A DNA stretch of 13,121 nucleotides from Myxococcales bacterium (lineage in GTDB: Bacteria; Myxococcota_A; Bradymonadia; Bradymonadales; Bradymonadaceae), in the NCBI GenBank assembly GCA_007120915.1, contig SKMT01000092.1, positions 1-13,121 of the forward strand. Reading direction: 5' to 3'. Positions 1 to 6,189 of the stretch are shown in pieces (positions within the stretch are counted from its first letter, which is position 1; the number at the start of each line of letters is the position of its first letter). The notes beneath the pieces are model-generated. The model saw only the letters and a program-made list of their open reading frames with translations. It was not told the origin of the DNA and made no database searches. Both the position numbers and the translations under genes were made by a program.

Positions 1-3000
1 CCACAGCTCTGGGCGTCGGGACAGTCCCCGCAGTCGATGGTCTCTCCGCAGCCATCATCGACTTCGCCGCACTCGGCGTCATGGTCGTCGCAACTAAGAG
101 GGATGCATTCCTCGGCACAGACGTTGTCGACACCGGCGCCTCCACAGATTTCGCCGTCAGGACAATCGCCGCAATCGATGGTCCCACCACAGCCATCGTC
201 GACAGTGCCGCATTCGGCGTCGTGGTCGCTGCAACTGAGGGGTTCACATTCTCCGCCGCAGACGTTGAGTTCTCCGCCACCACCGCAGGTTTGATCACCG
301 GAGCAGTCCCCACAGTCGATGGTGTTGCCGCAGCCATCATCGATGGTGCCGCATTCGGCGCCATGGTCAGCACAGTCCAGCGGTTCGCAGGCGCACTGGT
401 TGGGTTCTGCGTCTCCTCCGCAGCTCTGACCATCGGGGCAGTCCCCGCAGTCGATGGTGCCCCCGCAGCCATCATCGATGGTGCCGCATTCGGCGTTGTG
501 GTCGTCGCAACTGAGGGGTTCACACTCCCCGTAGCAGACATTGGGTTCGTCGCCGGCGCCACAGGCCTGGCCGTCGGGACAATCTCCACAGTCGACACTG
601 CCGCCGCAGCCATCGGAGATCTGACCGCATTCGACATCGTCGACTTCGCTGCAGTCGTCGATGGGTTCGCAGTCGGTAGGCACCGGTTCATAGTCCTCGG
701 CGACGCAGCCGGCGATATTGAACAGTTGGAAGGCCAGAAGTTTTTGTTGGTCGGTCAGCGAACTGGAGTCGCAGTAGCCTGGAAATGCGGGGCCCTGGCT
801 GGTTTCGGTACCCACGACGTGAAATGCACTGTAGGCGACCTGGCCGCACTGGTTGTCGGCGGAAGCGGTGATGGGAGTCTGGAAGGTGTATTGCTGGATG
901 GCATCGTAAGGTGGGTGGTCCGGCGCATCTTCGTCGGTGTAGATCCAGCGGGAGGAAAACTGGTCGTCAATGTCCTGGACGTAGAATCGTGGTTCATCGA
1001 GGTCGACCTGTGGTTCCCCGGTGGGTCCGGAGTCGTCATAGTCGGCATCAAGCAGGACCAACCAGTTCCAGAAGTCAACGCCGCCGGAGAAGGTATCGTC
1101 GACGAAGGCGAGTCCGTCGTCGACGGTGGTGTCGAGGCTTCCGCCCCATACGGCGGTGTCTTCCAACTCGTCGGTCTCGTGCAGCCAGTCGTATGCGAAG
1201 TGCGAGGCGAAGAGTCGTCCCCCGGAGTTGACGTAGTCGCGGATGCGGTCCTTCTGGGCATCGGTGCGATAACTGGTGTGCTCCCGGGCCTCGCAGCCCA
1301 TGACGTACATGTCGTATTCGTCGAGCTTGTCGGCGTCGTCGTAGAGATTGTGTGCCAGATTGGATTGCAGCATCAATCCATCGTTGTCGGATCCGCAGGA
1401 GTCGGGATAGCGATCCATACAGACTTCGTCGGTGATGTTGCCGGAGGGGGTTCCGTAGTAGCCGCAGCCGACATCGTCGCAGGCGTCAGCTAACTCCTGG
1501 TCGGCAAGTCCACCGTTGGCGCGATAGATGTGAACGCGTCCCTCCTCGTAATGACGGGTAAATTCGGACTCGTCGATCCCGAGGTTGCGAAGCACGCACT
1601 CCATCGCATCCACTGCACCGGTGCTGACGGCGATTTTGGGGATATGGTCCAGTTCATCGTCATCGTCCTGGTGGACGGAGGGCAGGCTGGTGTCGTCGCC
1701 GTCCAACTGAATGGTATCGCAGGCATCAACGGGGTCGATGGTGACCACGCGACGCCACTGGCCGTGTCGAATCACCAGTGGGAACGCGGTGTCGGCGGGT
1801 ACGTCTTCCAGCTCGAAGCTGCCGTCCCAATCGCTGACGGTGCCCACCAGGGGGTCGCCAAGGTCGATTTCGTCACACTGCACGCAGTCGGTGGCCGGTT
1901 CGACGTCGGGCAAGTCGTCGAGGTCGTCATTGGGCACGTAGACAGTGGCGTTGGGCACCGGGAGCGTGCCATTGGGAGCGTAGACGGTTCCGGTGACAGT
2001 GGTGGGATCGTCATCGTCGTTTGAACAGTCGGCCTGGTCTTCACAGAGGTTGGTGCAATCGTCGTCGGAGGTTCCGCTGCCGCAGACGTTGGGTTCTTCG
2101 GCCCCGCAGAGCTGGTCGTCGTCGCATTCTCCGCAACTGTCAGTCAGGCCTCCACAGCCGTCGGACATCACTCCGCATTCGACGTCGGGGTAATCGCTGC
2201 AGGTCAGCGGCTCGCAGCCGGGGTCGATACATTGACCGTGGTCGTCGCCGGTCCCGCAGATCTCGCCGTCGTCGCAGTCACCACAGTCGATAGTGCCTCC
2301 GCAGCCGTCGGAATGAGGCCCGCATTCGCCGGGGCTGTAATCCGAACAGTCCAGTGGGTCACAATCGAGGGGTTCGCACTGTCCCTGTTCGTCATCGGTG
2401 TTGCACCAGTAGCCGTCGGCACATTGCCCGCAGTCGATCAGTCCGCCGCAGCCGTCGGGCAGTTTGCCACATTCGCCGGGTGAATAGTTGTCGCAACTGA
2501 GAAGCTGACAGGCTGATGCCAGGCACTGGCCACCGTCATCAGTGCTATCGCAGTAGAGGCCGTCACCACAGTCGCCACAGTCGATGAACCCGCCGCAGCC
2601 GTCGGGATGTACCCCGCAGTCGCCGTCAGGGAGGTCGGAACAGCCGATGGGGTCGCAGGTAGTCGATTCGCATTTTCCGTACTCGTCTTCCGTGTTGCAT
2701 ATGGAGTCGTCACCGCATTCCCCGCAGTCGATAAGCCCGCCGCAGCCGTCGGGAAGTTTGCCGCATTCACCGGGGTCGTAATCATCGCATGTCAGTAGAT
2801 CGCAGTCGGCGTCCAGGCATTCGCCTGCGTCGTCGCCGACGCCACAGTATTGTCCGTCCTCGCAGCTTCCACAGTCGATGACCCCGCCGCAGCCGTCGGG
2901 ATGGGGGCCACACTCTCCAGGGTCGTAATCGGAACAGTCCAGCGGCTGACAGTCGACGGCTTCGCATTTGCCGTATTCGTCGGCGGTGTTGCACCAGTAA

Positions 3001-3623
3001 TCATCTGAACATCCCCCGCAGTCGATCATCCCGCCGCAGCCGTCGGGAAGATGGCCACATTCGCCGGGGTCATAATCGTCACAGGTCAATGGATCGCAGG
3101 GGGTTTGAGCACAGATGCGAGTTCCCTCATCGGTTTCGCACATCTCTCCACCGGCGCAACTTCCACAGTCCAGTACTCCACCGCAGCCATCGGGGGCGAC
3201 ACCACATTCGACGTTCTGATCTTCGCAGGTCAGCTCGCTGCTGCAGTCGATGGGAACACATTCGTTGGTTTCTTCGTCGCAGGTGTCACCGAAGGAGGGA
3301 CACTCCCCACAGTAGAGAATGTCTCCGCAGCCATCGGAGATGGTGCCGCATTCGGCCTGTTCATCCGAGCAGGTGGTAGGCACACAGTCCGGATCGACGT
3401 CATCTTGCTGTGTTGTGTCCTCCTGGAAACCGGCGTCGTCCAGGGTGCGCGGATCAACGCAGACGCCGTCGATGCATTCGTGATCATCAGGACATTCAGC
3501 GCTGGACGTGCAGCTCTGGTCGGCATTGTCGGTGATATCACCGGAACAGTCGCACCCCCAGAGCAGCACGGGAAGCAGCAGAAGAGACAAAAGAATATAG
3601 TTGTTGGGTTTGACCCGACCCAT
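1..3623 (-). CDS. Giant cysteine-rich repeat lipoprotein with central amidotransferase-like domain (3' end outside window)
   Basis: One uninterrupted minus-strand frame of 1207 codons, open at the left edge. ATG at 3623 has AGAGG eight bases upstream. Residues 1-24 form a lipoprotein signal peptide (basic start, Leu-rich core, LLWGC, lipidated Cys24), so a membrane-anchored exported protein is expected. A single four-Cys module (38-55) and an acidic linker precede nine tandem repeats (79-517). Next come a carboxypeptidase-regulatory-like beta domain (about 541-630, TVTGTVYAPNG) and an alpha/beta domain (about 661-973, including YDMYVMGCEA and a GGRLFASHFAYDWL stretch) that resembles class I glutamine amidotransferase/ThuA-like folds. 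Five more repeats (984-1207) run off the window. Each repeat has eight Cys around DGCGGxIDCGxC. From memory, similar myxobacterial proteins are often mislabelled tryptophan synthase alpha chain. No catalytic triad is evident. An adhesive or structural surface role is inference. Confidence 0.9.
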   Translation of the reverse strand, partial: MGRVKPNNYILLSLLLLPVLLWGCDCSGDITDNADQSCTSSAECPDDHECIDGVCVDPRTLDDAGFQEDTTQQDDVDPDCVPTTCSDEQAECGTISDGCGDILYCGECPSFGDTCDEETNECVPIDCSSELTCEDQNVECGVAPDGCGGVLDCGSCAGGEMCETDEGTRICAQTPCDPLTCDDYDPGECGHLPDGCGGMIDCGGCSDDYWCNTADEYGKCEAVDCQPLDCSDYDPGECGPHPDGCGGVIDCGSCEDGQYCGVGDDAGECLDADCDLLTCDDYDPGECGKLPDGCGGLIDCGECGDDSICNTEDEYGKCESTTCDPIGCSDLPDGDCGVHPDGCGGFIDCGDCGDGLYCDSTDDGGQCLASACQLLSCDNYSPGECGKLPDGCGGLIDCGQCADGYWCNTDDEQGQCEPLDCDPLDCSDYSPGECGPHSDGCGGTIDCGDCDDGEICGTGDDHGQCIDPGCEPLTCSDYPDVECGVMSDGCGGLTDSCGECDDDQLCGAEEPNVCGSGTSDDDCTNLCEDQADCSNDDDDPTTVTGTVYAPNGTLPVPNATVYVPNDDLDDLPDVEPATDCVQCDEIDLGDPLVGTVSDWDGSFELEDVPADTAFPLVIRHGQWRRVVTIDPVDACDTIQLDGDDTSLPSVHQDDDDELDHIPKIAVSTGAVDAMECVLRNLGIDESEFTRHYEEGRVHIYRANGGLADQELADACDDVGCGYYGTPSGNITDEVCMDRYPDSCGSDNDGLMLQSNLAHNLYDDADKLDEYDMYVMGCEAREHTSYRTDAQKDRIRDYVNSGGRLFASHFAYDWLHETDELEDTAVWGGSLDTTVDDGLAFVDDTFSGGVDFWNWLVLLDADYDDSGPTGEPQVDLDEPRFYVQDIDDQFSSRWIYTDEDAPDHPPYDAIQQYTFQTPITASADNQCGQVAYSAFHVVGTETSQGPAFPGYCDSSSLTDQQKLLAFQLFNIAGCVAEDYEPVPTDCEPIDDCSEVDDVECGQISDGCGGSVDCGDCPDGQACGAGDEPNVCYGECEPLSCDDHNAECGTIDDGCGGTIDCGDCPDGQSCGGDAEPNQCACEPLDCADHGAECGTIDDGCGNTIDCGDCSGDQTCGGGGELNVCGGECEPLSCSDHDAECGTVDDGCGGTIDCGDCPDGEICGGAGVDNVCAEECIPLSCDDHDAECGEVDDGCGETIDCGDCPDAQSC
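3..674 (-). repeat. C-terminal array of at least five eight-Cys coding repeats
   Basis: These encode residues 984-1207 of the giant lipoprotein, in units of 49, 46, 46, 47 and at least 36 residues. The last four units start with (E)CxPLxC and contain AECGxxDDGCGxTIDCGDC. They resemble each other more closely than the N-terminal units do, so they look like a younger or more homogenised expansion. The array continues beyond the left edge, so its full copy number is unknown. Confidence 0.85.
2220..3101 (-). repeat. Six 147-bp coding repeats in alternating A-B-A-B-A-B order
   Basis: These encode residues 175-468 of the giant lipoprotein. All six units are exactly 49 residues with eight Cys each. 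Units 1, 3 and 5 share HLPDGCGG or KLPDGCGG in the middle and an acidic CNTxDExGxCE ending. Units 2, 4 and 6 share PHPDGCGG, VHPDGCGG or PHSDGCGG and a DDxGxCxxx ending. The natural period is therefore a 98-residue, 294-bp pair, which suggests growth by duplication of two-unit blocks. Confidence 0.85.
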
Positions 3624-3630
3624 TGGCACA

Positions 3631-3643
3631 CCTCTTTGAGAGG
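3631..3643 (-). promoter_or_regulatory. Hairpin that covers the ribosome-binding site of the giant lipoprotein gene
   Basis: On the minus strand the leader reads CCTCT-CAA-AGAGG, a perfect five-base-pair stem with a three-base loop. Its 3' arm, AGAGG, is the Shine-Dalgarno sequence for the ATG at 3623. Pairing would hide the ribosome site. The stem is short, so any effect on translation is a guess. Confidence 0.45.
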
Positions 3644-3648
3644 AAATT

Positions 3649-3667
3649 CTTCCCGAAAGGCGGGAAG
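3649..3667 (-). promoter_or_regulatory. Leader hairpin upstream of the giant lipoprotein gene
   Basis: A perfect seven-base-pair inverted repeat, CTTCCCG-CCTTT-CGGGAAG on the minus strand, lies five bases upstream of the hairpin over the ribosome site. No U-run follows it, so it does not look like an intrinsic terminator. It may stabilise the leader or act with the neighbouring hairpin. Confidence 0.45.
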
Positions 3668-3776
3668 GTAAAACTTGGCCTTTGTGAATACAGCCGAGCT
3701 TTGTACAGAAAAGTGCAGGGAAAAGCAAAGCAGATGCGTTTCAACAGGGTGTGATCGGTTTCCGCCGGTCGCGGCT

Positions 3777-3813
3777 CCCTGGCCCCAGCCCCGGCCCTCG
3801 CCCGGGCCCGCCC
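3777..3813 (-). other. G-rich tract on the minus strand (possible G-quadruplex)
   Basis: The plus strand shows seven runs of three or four C separated by short spacers, so the minus strand has the matching G runs. This fits the usual G-quadruplex sequence rule (four or more G3 runs with short loops). It lies in non-coding DNA upstream of the giant lipoprotein gene. Confidence 0.5.
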
Positions 3814-3838
3814 TTTCCGATTGGCTCGTTCCGGCTGT

Positions 3839-3896
3839 TGTTGCTGCCTGCAAGCTGTGTGTTGGCCGTAACCTCTCCTGGTTACGCACAGCAACA
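3839..3896. repeat. Inverted repeat with inner hairpin
   Basis: The outer arms are TGTTGCTG (3839-3846) and CAGCAACA (3889-3896), a perfect eight-base inverted repeat. Inside them is a seven-base-pair hairpin, CGTAACC-TCTCCT-GGTTACG (3867-3886). G-rich tracts on opposite strands lie on both sides, so the whole block 3777-3931 is roughly symmetric. I do not recognise it as a known element. Confidence 0.5.
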
Positions 3897-3898
3897 TC

Positions 3899-3931
3899 GG
3901 GCCAGGGCCAGGGGCCGGACAAGGGCAAGGG
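3899..3931 (+). other. G-rich tract on the plus strand (possible G-quadruplex)
   Basis: Five runs of three or four G (GGGCCAGGGCCAGGGG, then two GGG runs spaced by A/C-containing loops) meet the usual G-quadruplex rule on the plus strand. It is the mirror partner of the C-rich tract at 3777-3813. Confidence 0.5.
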
Positions 3932-4062
3932 ACGGCGCCGACCACGTTGAGCTCTACAACCGATCAAGGTGGATTACACCCGGTCGTGAGGTCTTGGGTC
4001 GGTGGCGTGGTGGCGGGGTGGCGTGTGGCCGGAGAGACGTGGATTTGGAAGTTTATCCGCTC

Positions 4063-4081
4063 TGTATTACATTGTGGTACA
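4063..4081. promoter_or_regulatory. Candidate operator for the RHH antitoxin
   Basis: Two near-palindromic nonamers, TGTATTACA (4063-4071) and TGTGGTACA (4073-4081), have centres 10 bp apart, about one helical turn, and lie 31 bp upstream of the antitoxin ATG. Ribbon-helix-helix antitoxins commonly bind such paired short palindromes next to their own promoter. No convincing -35/-10 pair could be fixed around it. Confidence 0.45.
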
Positions 4082-4111
4082 GCAGGGGCGCTTGAACCGA
4101 GGAGGTTAAAA

Positions 4112-4327
4112 ATGAGTTCCATCTCAGTACGACTGCCCGAAGAACTGAGACACAAACTCGACGAGGCGGCAGATCGAAGTCAGACTAATCGCAGTGAGAT
4201 CATTAGAGAAGCGCTGTCAACCTATCTGAAGCTTAAAGAGTTTCAGAGGCTCAGGCAGAGCATGATACCCCGTGCGGAAGCCCAGGGGATCTACACCGAT
4301 GAGGATGTGTTTGACGAGATTTCGTAG
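4112..4327 (+). CDS. Ribbon-helix-helix antitoxin
   Basis: A 71-residue protein with the CopG/RHH layout: a beta strand SISVRLP (3-9) that would pair in the dimer and contact DNA, helix A (about 9-22), then a turn and helix B beginning NRSEIIREAL (26-35). The acidic, hydrophobic tail (YTDEDVFDEIS) is typical of the segment that wraps and blocks a partner toxin. I chose the ATG at 4112 because GGAGG lies seven bases upstream. A frame open further upstream adds a Trp/Gly-rich segment with no RHH character. The stop codon abuts the start of the PIN gene, so the two are surely co-transcribed. It probably neutralises the toxin and represses its own promoter. Confidence 0.85.
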   Translation: MSSISVRLPEELRHKLDEAADRSQTNRSEIIREALSTYLKLKEFQRLRQSMIPRAEAQGIYTDEDVFDEIS

Positions 4328-4720
4328 ATGCATGTGTTTGTCGATACCAACGTCTGGATTGCAGCCCTGATAGCGCGGGGAACCTGCGCCGAGTTGGTCG
4401 ACCATCTCATCGCACAGCATGTGATCTGGTACTCGCCCCTCGTTGATGAGGAGGTATTGCGTGTACTCTCGGAAAAGTTCGGATATTCAGAAGGGCGCGT
4501 CCGGGGTGTGAAATTATGGCTGGAAGACGTCGCTCGATGTACACCTCGAATTGACGACGCACCAGAAATTACCGGCGATCGCGCCGATGATTTTGTTCTG
4601 AAGGCAGCCCTGGAGGCTCCTTCGGAGGTGCTGGTGACGGGGGATAGTGATCTGCTCGATGTGGATGTAGACGCGGCATTGGTCATTGTTGAGCCGGCAG
4701 GTTTTTGGCGGATTGGTTAA
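4328..4720 (+). CDS. PIN-domain toxin (putative ribonuclease) of a type II toxin-antitoxin pair
   Basis: A 130-residue PIN protein of the 'putative toxin-antitoxin toxin component, PIN family' type (COG1569-like). The acidic metal-binding residues are visible: Asp6 with Asn8 (VFVDTN), Glu42 (DEEVLRVL), Asp84/Asp88 (GDRADDFVL) and Asp106/Asp108 (TGDSDLL). All four usual positions are intact, so it is probably active. Family members are Mg2+-dependent endoribonucleases that cleave tRNA, rRNA or mRNA to stop growth; the target here cannot be read from sequence. The ATG follows the antitoxin TAG with no gap, which implies translational coupling. The VapC label is possible, but classic VapC proteins usually pair with VapB (AbrB-type or other) antitoxins. 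Confidence 0.85.
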   Translation: MHVFVDTNVWIAALIARGTCAELVDHLIAQHVIWYSPLVDEEVLRVLSEKFGYSEGRVRGVKLWLEDVARCTPRIDDAPEITGDRADDFVLKAALEAPSEVLVTGDSDLLDVDVDAALVIVEPAGFWRIG

Positions 4721-4747
4721 AATTTTTGCTTTAAACACTCCGGGAGA

Positions 4748-4987
4748 ATGATGAGCAAAAAGGAACGGGAAGTTTATTTTTTCCACGGTCTGGAGTCGGG
4801 GCCGGTGGGGAGGAAGTCGGCGAGGCTGGATGAGCACTTCGAGGTGGAGTCGCCGGATTTCCGGGATATGGATATCTGGGAACGGCTCGAGAAGGCCGAG
4901 AAGCTGACCGAAGATGCCGATGATCTGGTTGTGGTGGGATCGTCGTACGGGGGATTGCTGGCGGCAGTAGAGGGGCTGATACGTTAA
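4748..4987 (+). CDS. N-terminal fragment of an alpha/beta hydrolase
   Basis: A 79-residue protein resembling the start of a small alpha/beta-fold hydrolase: first strand and oxyanion region REVYFFHGLESGP (7-19), a VESPDF strand, and a nucleophile elbow VVVGSSYGG (61-69) with candidate nucleophile Ser66. It then stops, so the rest of the fold with the catalytic Asp and His is missing. Whole proteins of this kind are usually around 180 residues or more. The start has two adjacent ATGs (4748 and 4751); GGGAG just upstream fits the second slightly better. The stop codon overlaps that of the convergent nuclease gene. It is either a decaying pseudogene or a new mini-protein, and hydrolase activity is unlikely. 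It lies 27 bases behind the toxin gene and may be read through from it. Confidence 0.6.
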   Translation: MMSKKEREVYFFHGLESGPVGRKSARLDEHFEVESPDFRDMDIWERLEKAEKLTEDADDLVVVGSSYGGLLAAVEGLIR

Positions 4988-5883
4988 AATTCGTCGATGC
5001 GGTCGACGAAGTCGGGGCGGTCGATAAAGGGGTTTCGGTTGCTCTGAAACTGTTCGATGGCGTCGTTTCGCCCCAGTTCGTAGTCGTCGGGAGGGTTCTC
5101 GCAGTTCCAGTCGCGAAGCACGGTTTCTTCTTCGGGGGAAACCGGCTCGTCGTAGCGCAGCGAGTAGTAGAGGATGGCCCGGGCGATGTCGCCGCGGCGC
5201 TCCGGTTGGACCTGGAAGATGGGGTCGCGGTCGTCGTCGGCGCTGGGGCCGAGGAACGACTCGTCGCGGTGCCAGTTGCAGGTGGACTCGTCGCAGGCGA
5301 CGTGGCCGAATTCGTAGTTGGCGCGCCGGTTGTTGGCGTCCATCTCCACGGCAAACAGGTGATGCATGTCGCTGCGGTTCGGTTCGACATCGGCGCCGCG
5401 GCTCTGGGGCCAGGTATGCTCGGTGTTGAACTTGTCGCCGGGAGTGTTGGTGCCGTCCGGTTCGACGCGATCGTCGGTGTAGACGCATTCGAGTTCGCCG
5501 TGGTCGCGCACTTCCAGTTGTTCGAAGAGAAATTCGCGGGCGTCGTCATAGCCCTGGCCCTCATGATCGGCGACGGCGGCGTGCAGTTCGTCGGCGAGGT
5601 CGGCCCCGTCGAGTGGTTCGGCTTCGCTATAGCGCTGGTCGTCGAGCTCAAACTGTGGGTCACAGTCCCAGGGGTCGGGCTGAGGTGGAGCATCGGTATC
5701 GGTGGCGTCGGTATCAGCGTCGTCACCGCCGACGTCGTCGCCGGTGTCAGAATATACGTCGGATGTGTCGGCATCGCTACCCGCGTCGGGGGCGGTGTCG
5801 TCGGGGGGCGGGGGAGCGCAGCCCGTTGAAGCCAGCAGCAGAATTGTCAGCGAAGCGACGAGGATTCGTGAAGACGCGTTCAT
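4984..5883 (-). CDS. Secreted lipoprotein nuclease, Endonuclease I family
   Basis: A 299-residue protein. Residues 1-22 form a signal peptide ending LLLASTGC, which suggests lipidation at Cys22. An Asp/Thr/Pro-rich spacer (about 23-70) follows. The Endonuclease I domain (EndA/Vvn type) is clear: EHTWPQSRG (155-163), SDMHHLFAVEMDANNRRAN (171-189) with YEFG, PERRGDIARAILYY (227-240) and SNRNPFIDRP (281-290). Family members are beta-beta-alpha-metal nucleases that cut DNA and often RNA non-specifically outside the cytoplasm. Key His and Asn residues are present, so activity is likely. Surface nutrient scavenging or DNA degradation is inference. Its TAA overlaps the stop of the convergent hydrolase fragment. 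Confidence 0.93.
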   Translation of the reverse strand: MNASSRILVASLTILLLASTGCAPPPPDDTAPDAGSDADTSDVYSDTGDDVGGDDADTDATDTDAPPQPDPWDCDPQFELDDQRYSEAEPLDGADLADELHAAVADHEGQGYDDAREFLFEQLEVRDHGELECVYTDDRVEPDGTNTPGDKFNTEHTWPQSRGADVEPNRSDMHHLFAVEMDANNRRANYEFGHVACDESTCNWHRDESFLGPSADDDRDPIFQVQPERRGDIARAILYYSLRYDEPVSPEEETVLRDWNCENPPDDYELGRNDAIEQFQSNRNPFIDRPDFVDRIDEF

Positions 5884-6189
5884 GCAGTATCCAGCTTCAA
5901 GCGCAGGCAGGCAGCGATCATCTCGTTGGGAGAGTAGATAAGACAGCCGCTGCGTGCCAGGGTGCGAAGAGGCTACTGGCGGTGTGTGGTCAGTGTTGTT
6001 GGTCTGACGGCGGGGAGGAGATCACCACCGAATCGGCGGAGCGGTCGGCCGGGCCGTGAGACGGTTTCGATGTTGTTGCCGTCCGGATCGAGTCGGAATG
6101 TGCCATAGTTGCCAGTGGTGGTATGTAGTTGACGAGCAGATGGCAGCTATCAGCAGTGGAATCACAGATTTCCAGAGAGCGGGCAGATT
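5884..6189. other. Gene-free divergent spacer between the nuclease and the pseudouridine synthase
   Basis: This 306-base spacer separates divergent genes and should carry promoters for both, but I could not fix a convincing -35/-10 pair on either strand. Its main content is a short minus-strand stretch resembling the end of a VOC/glyoxalase protein (6048-6116). Confidence 0.55.
6048..6116 (-). pseudogene. Possible decayed C-terminal remnant of a VOC/glyoxalase-family gene
   Basis: One minus-strand frame reads TGNYGTFRLDPDGNNIETVS then RPG. The FxLDPDGNNIExV core is characteristic of the last strand of VOC-superfamily (glyoxalase/bleomycin-resistance) proteins, where the Glu is often a metal ligand. 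The same frame has a stop about 50 bases further upstream and no start, ribosome site or remainder of the domain. It continues only through Arg/Pro-rich sequence to a stop. The match rests on about 20 residues, so chance is not excluded. Confidence 0.35.

Larger units (their letters stand above)
3624..4111. other. Gene-free divergent spacer between the giant lipoprotein and the toxin-antitoxin pair
   Basis: This 488-base spacer separates divergent genes. It holds two hairpins in the lipoprotein leader (3631-3643 and 3649-3667), a C-rich tract (3777-3813), a hairpin with longer arms (3839-3896), a G-rich tract (3899-3931), and an operator-like pair of near-palindromes just before the antitoxin gene. 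Open frames here are short, Pro/Arg-rich and without ribosome sites or recognisable domains, so I call no gene. Confidence 0.7.

Noticed and set aside
81..1493. A 470-codon plus-strand open frame (Ala/Val/Gly-rich) opposite the giant lipoprotein.
   Set aside because: It is an antisense shadow of regular Cys/Asp/Gly codon repeats. The minus strand has the signal peptide, ribosome site and domains.
2220..3101. Regularly spaced repeats as a possible CRISPR array.
   Set aside because: The period is 147 bp, fully coding, with graded divergence and no identical repeat-spacer alternation.
1530..3671. Further plus-strand open frames of 60-206 codons across the rest of the lipoprotein gene.
   Set aside because: All mirror the minus-strand coding frame and have no domain of their own.
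3230..3967. A 245-codon minus-strand frame covering the spacer and the start of the lipoprotein.
   Set aside because: It is Arg/Pro/Thr-rich, out of frame with the real gene and crosses non-coding palindromes.
3751..4095. Small plus-strand frames rich in Pro, Gly and Arg in the spacer.
   Set aside because: Their composition comes from the C-rich and G-rich tracts. No convincing ribosome site or family match was found.
4514..5774. Long minus-strand frames (324 and 347 codons) across the toxin, hydrolase and nuclease genes.
   Set aside because: They are Arg- or Thr/Pro-rich shadows. The nuclease frame with conserved motifs is the real one.
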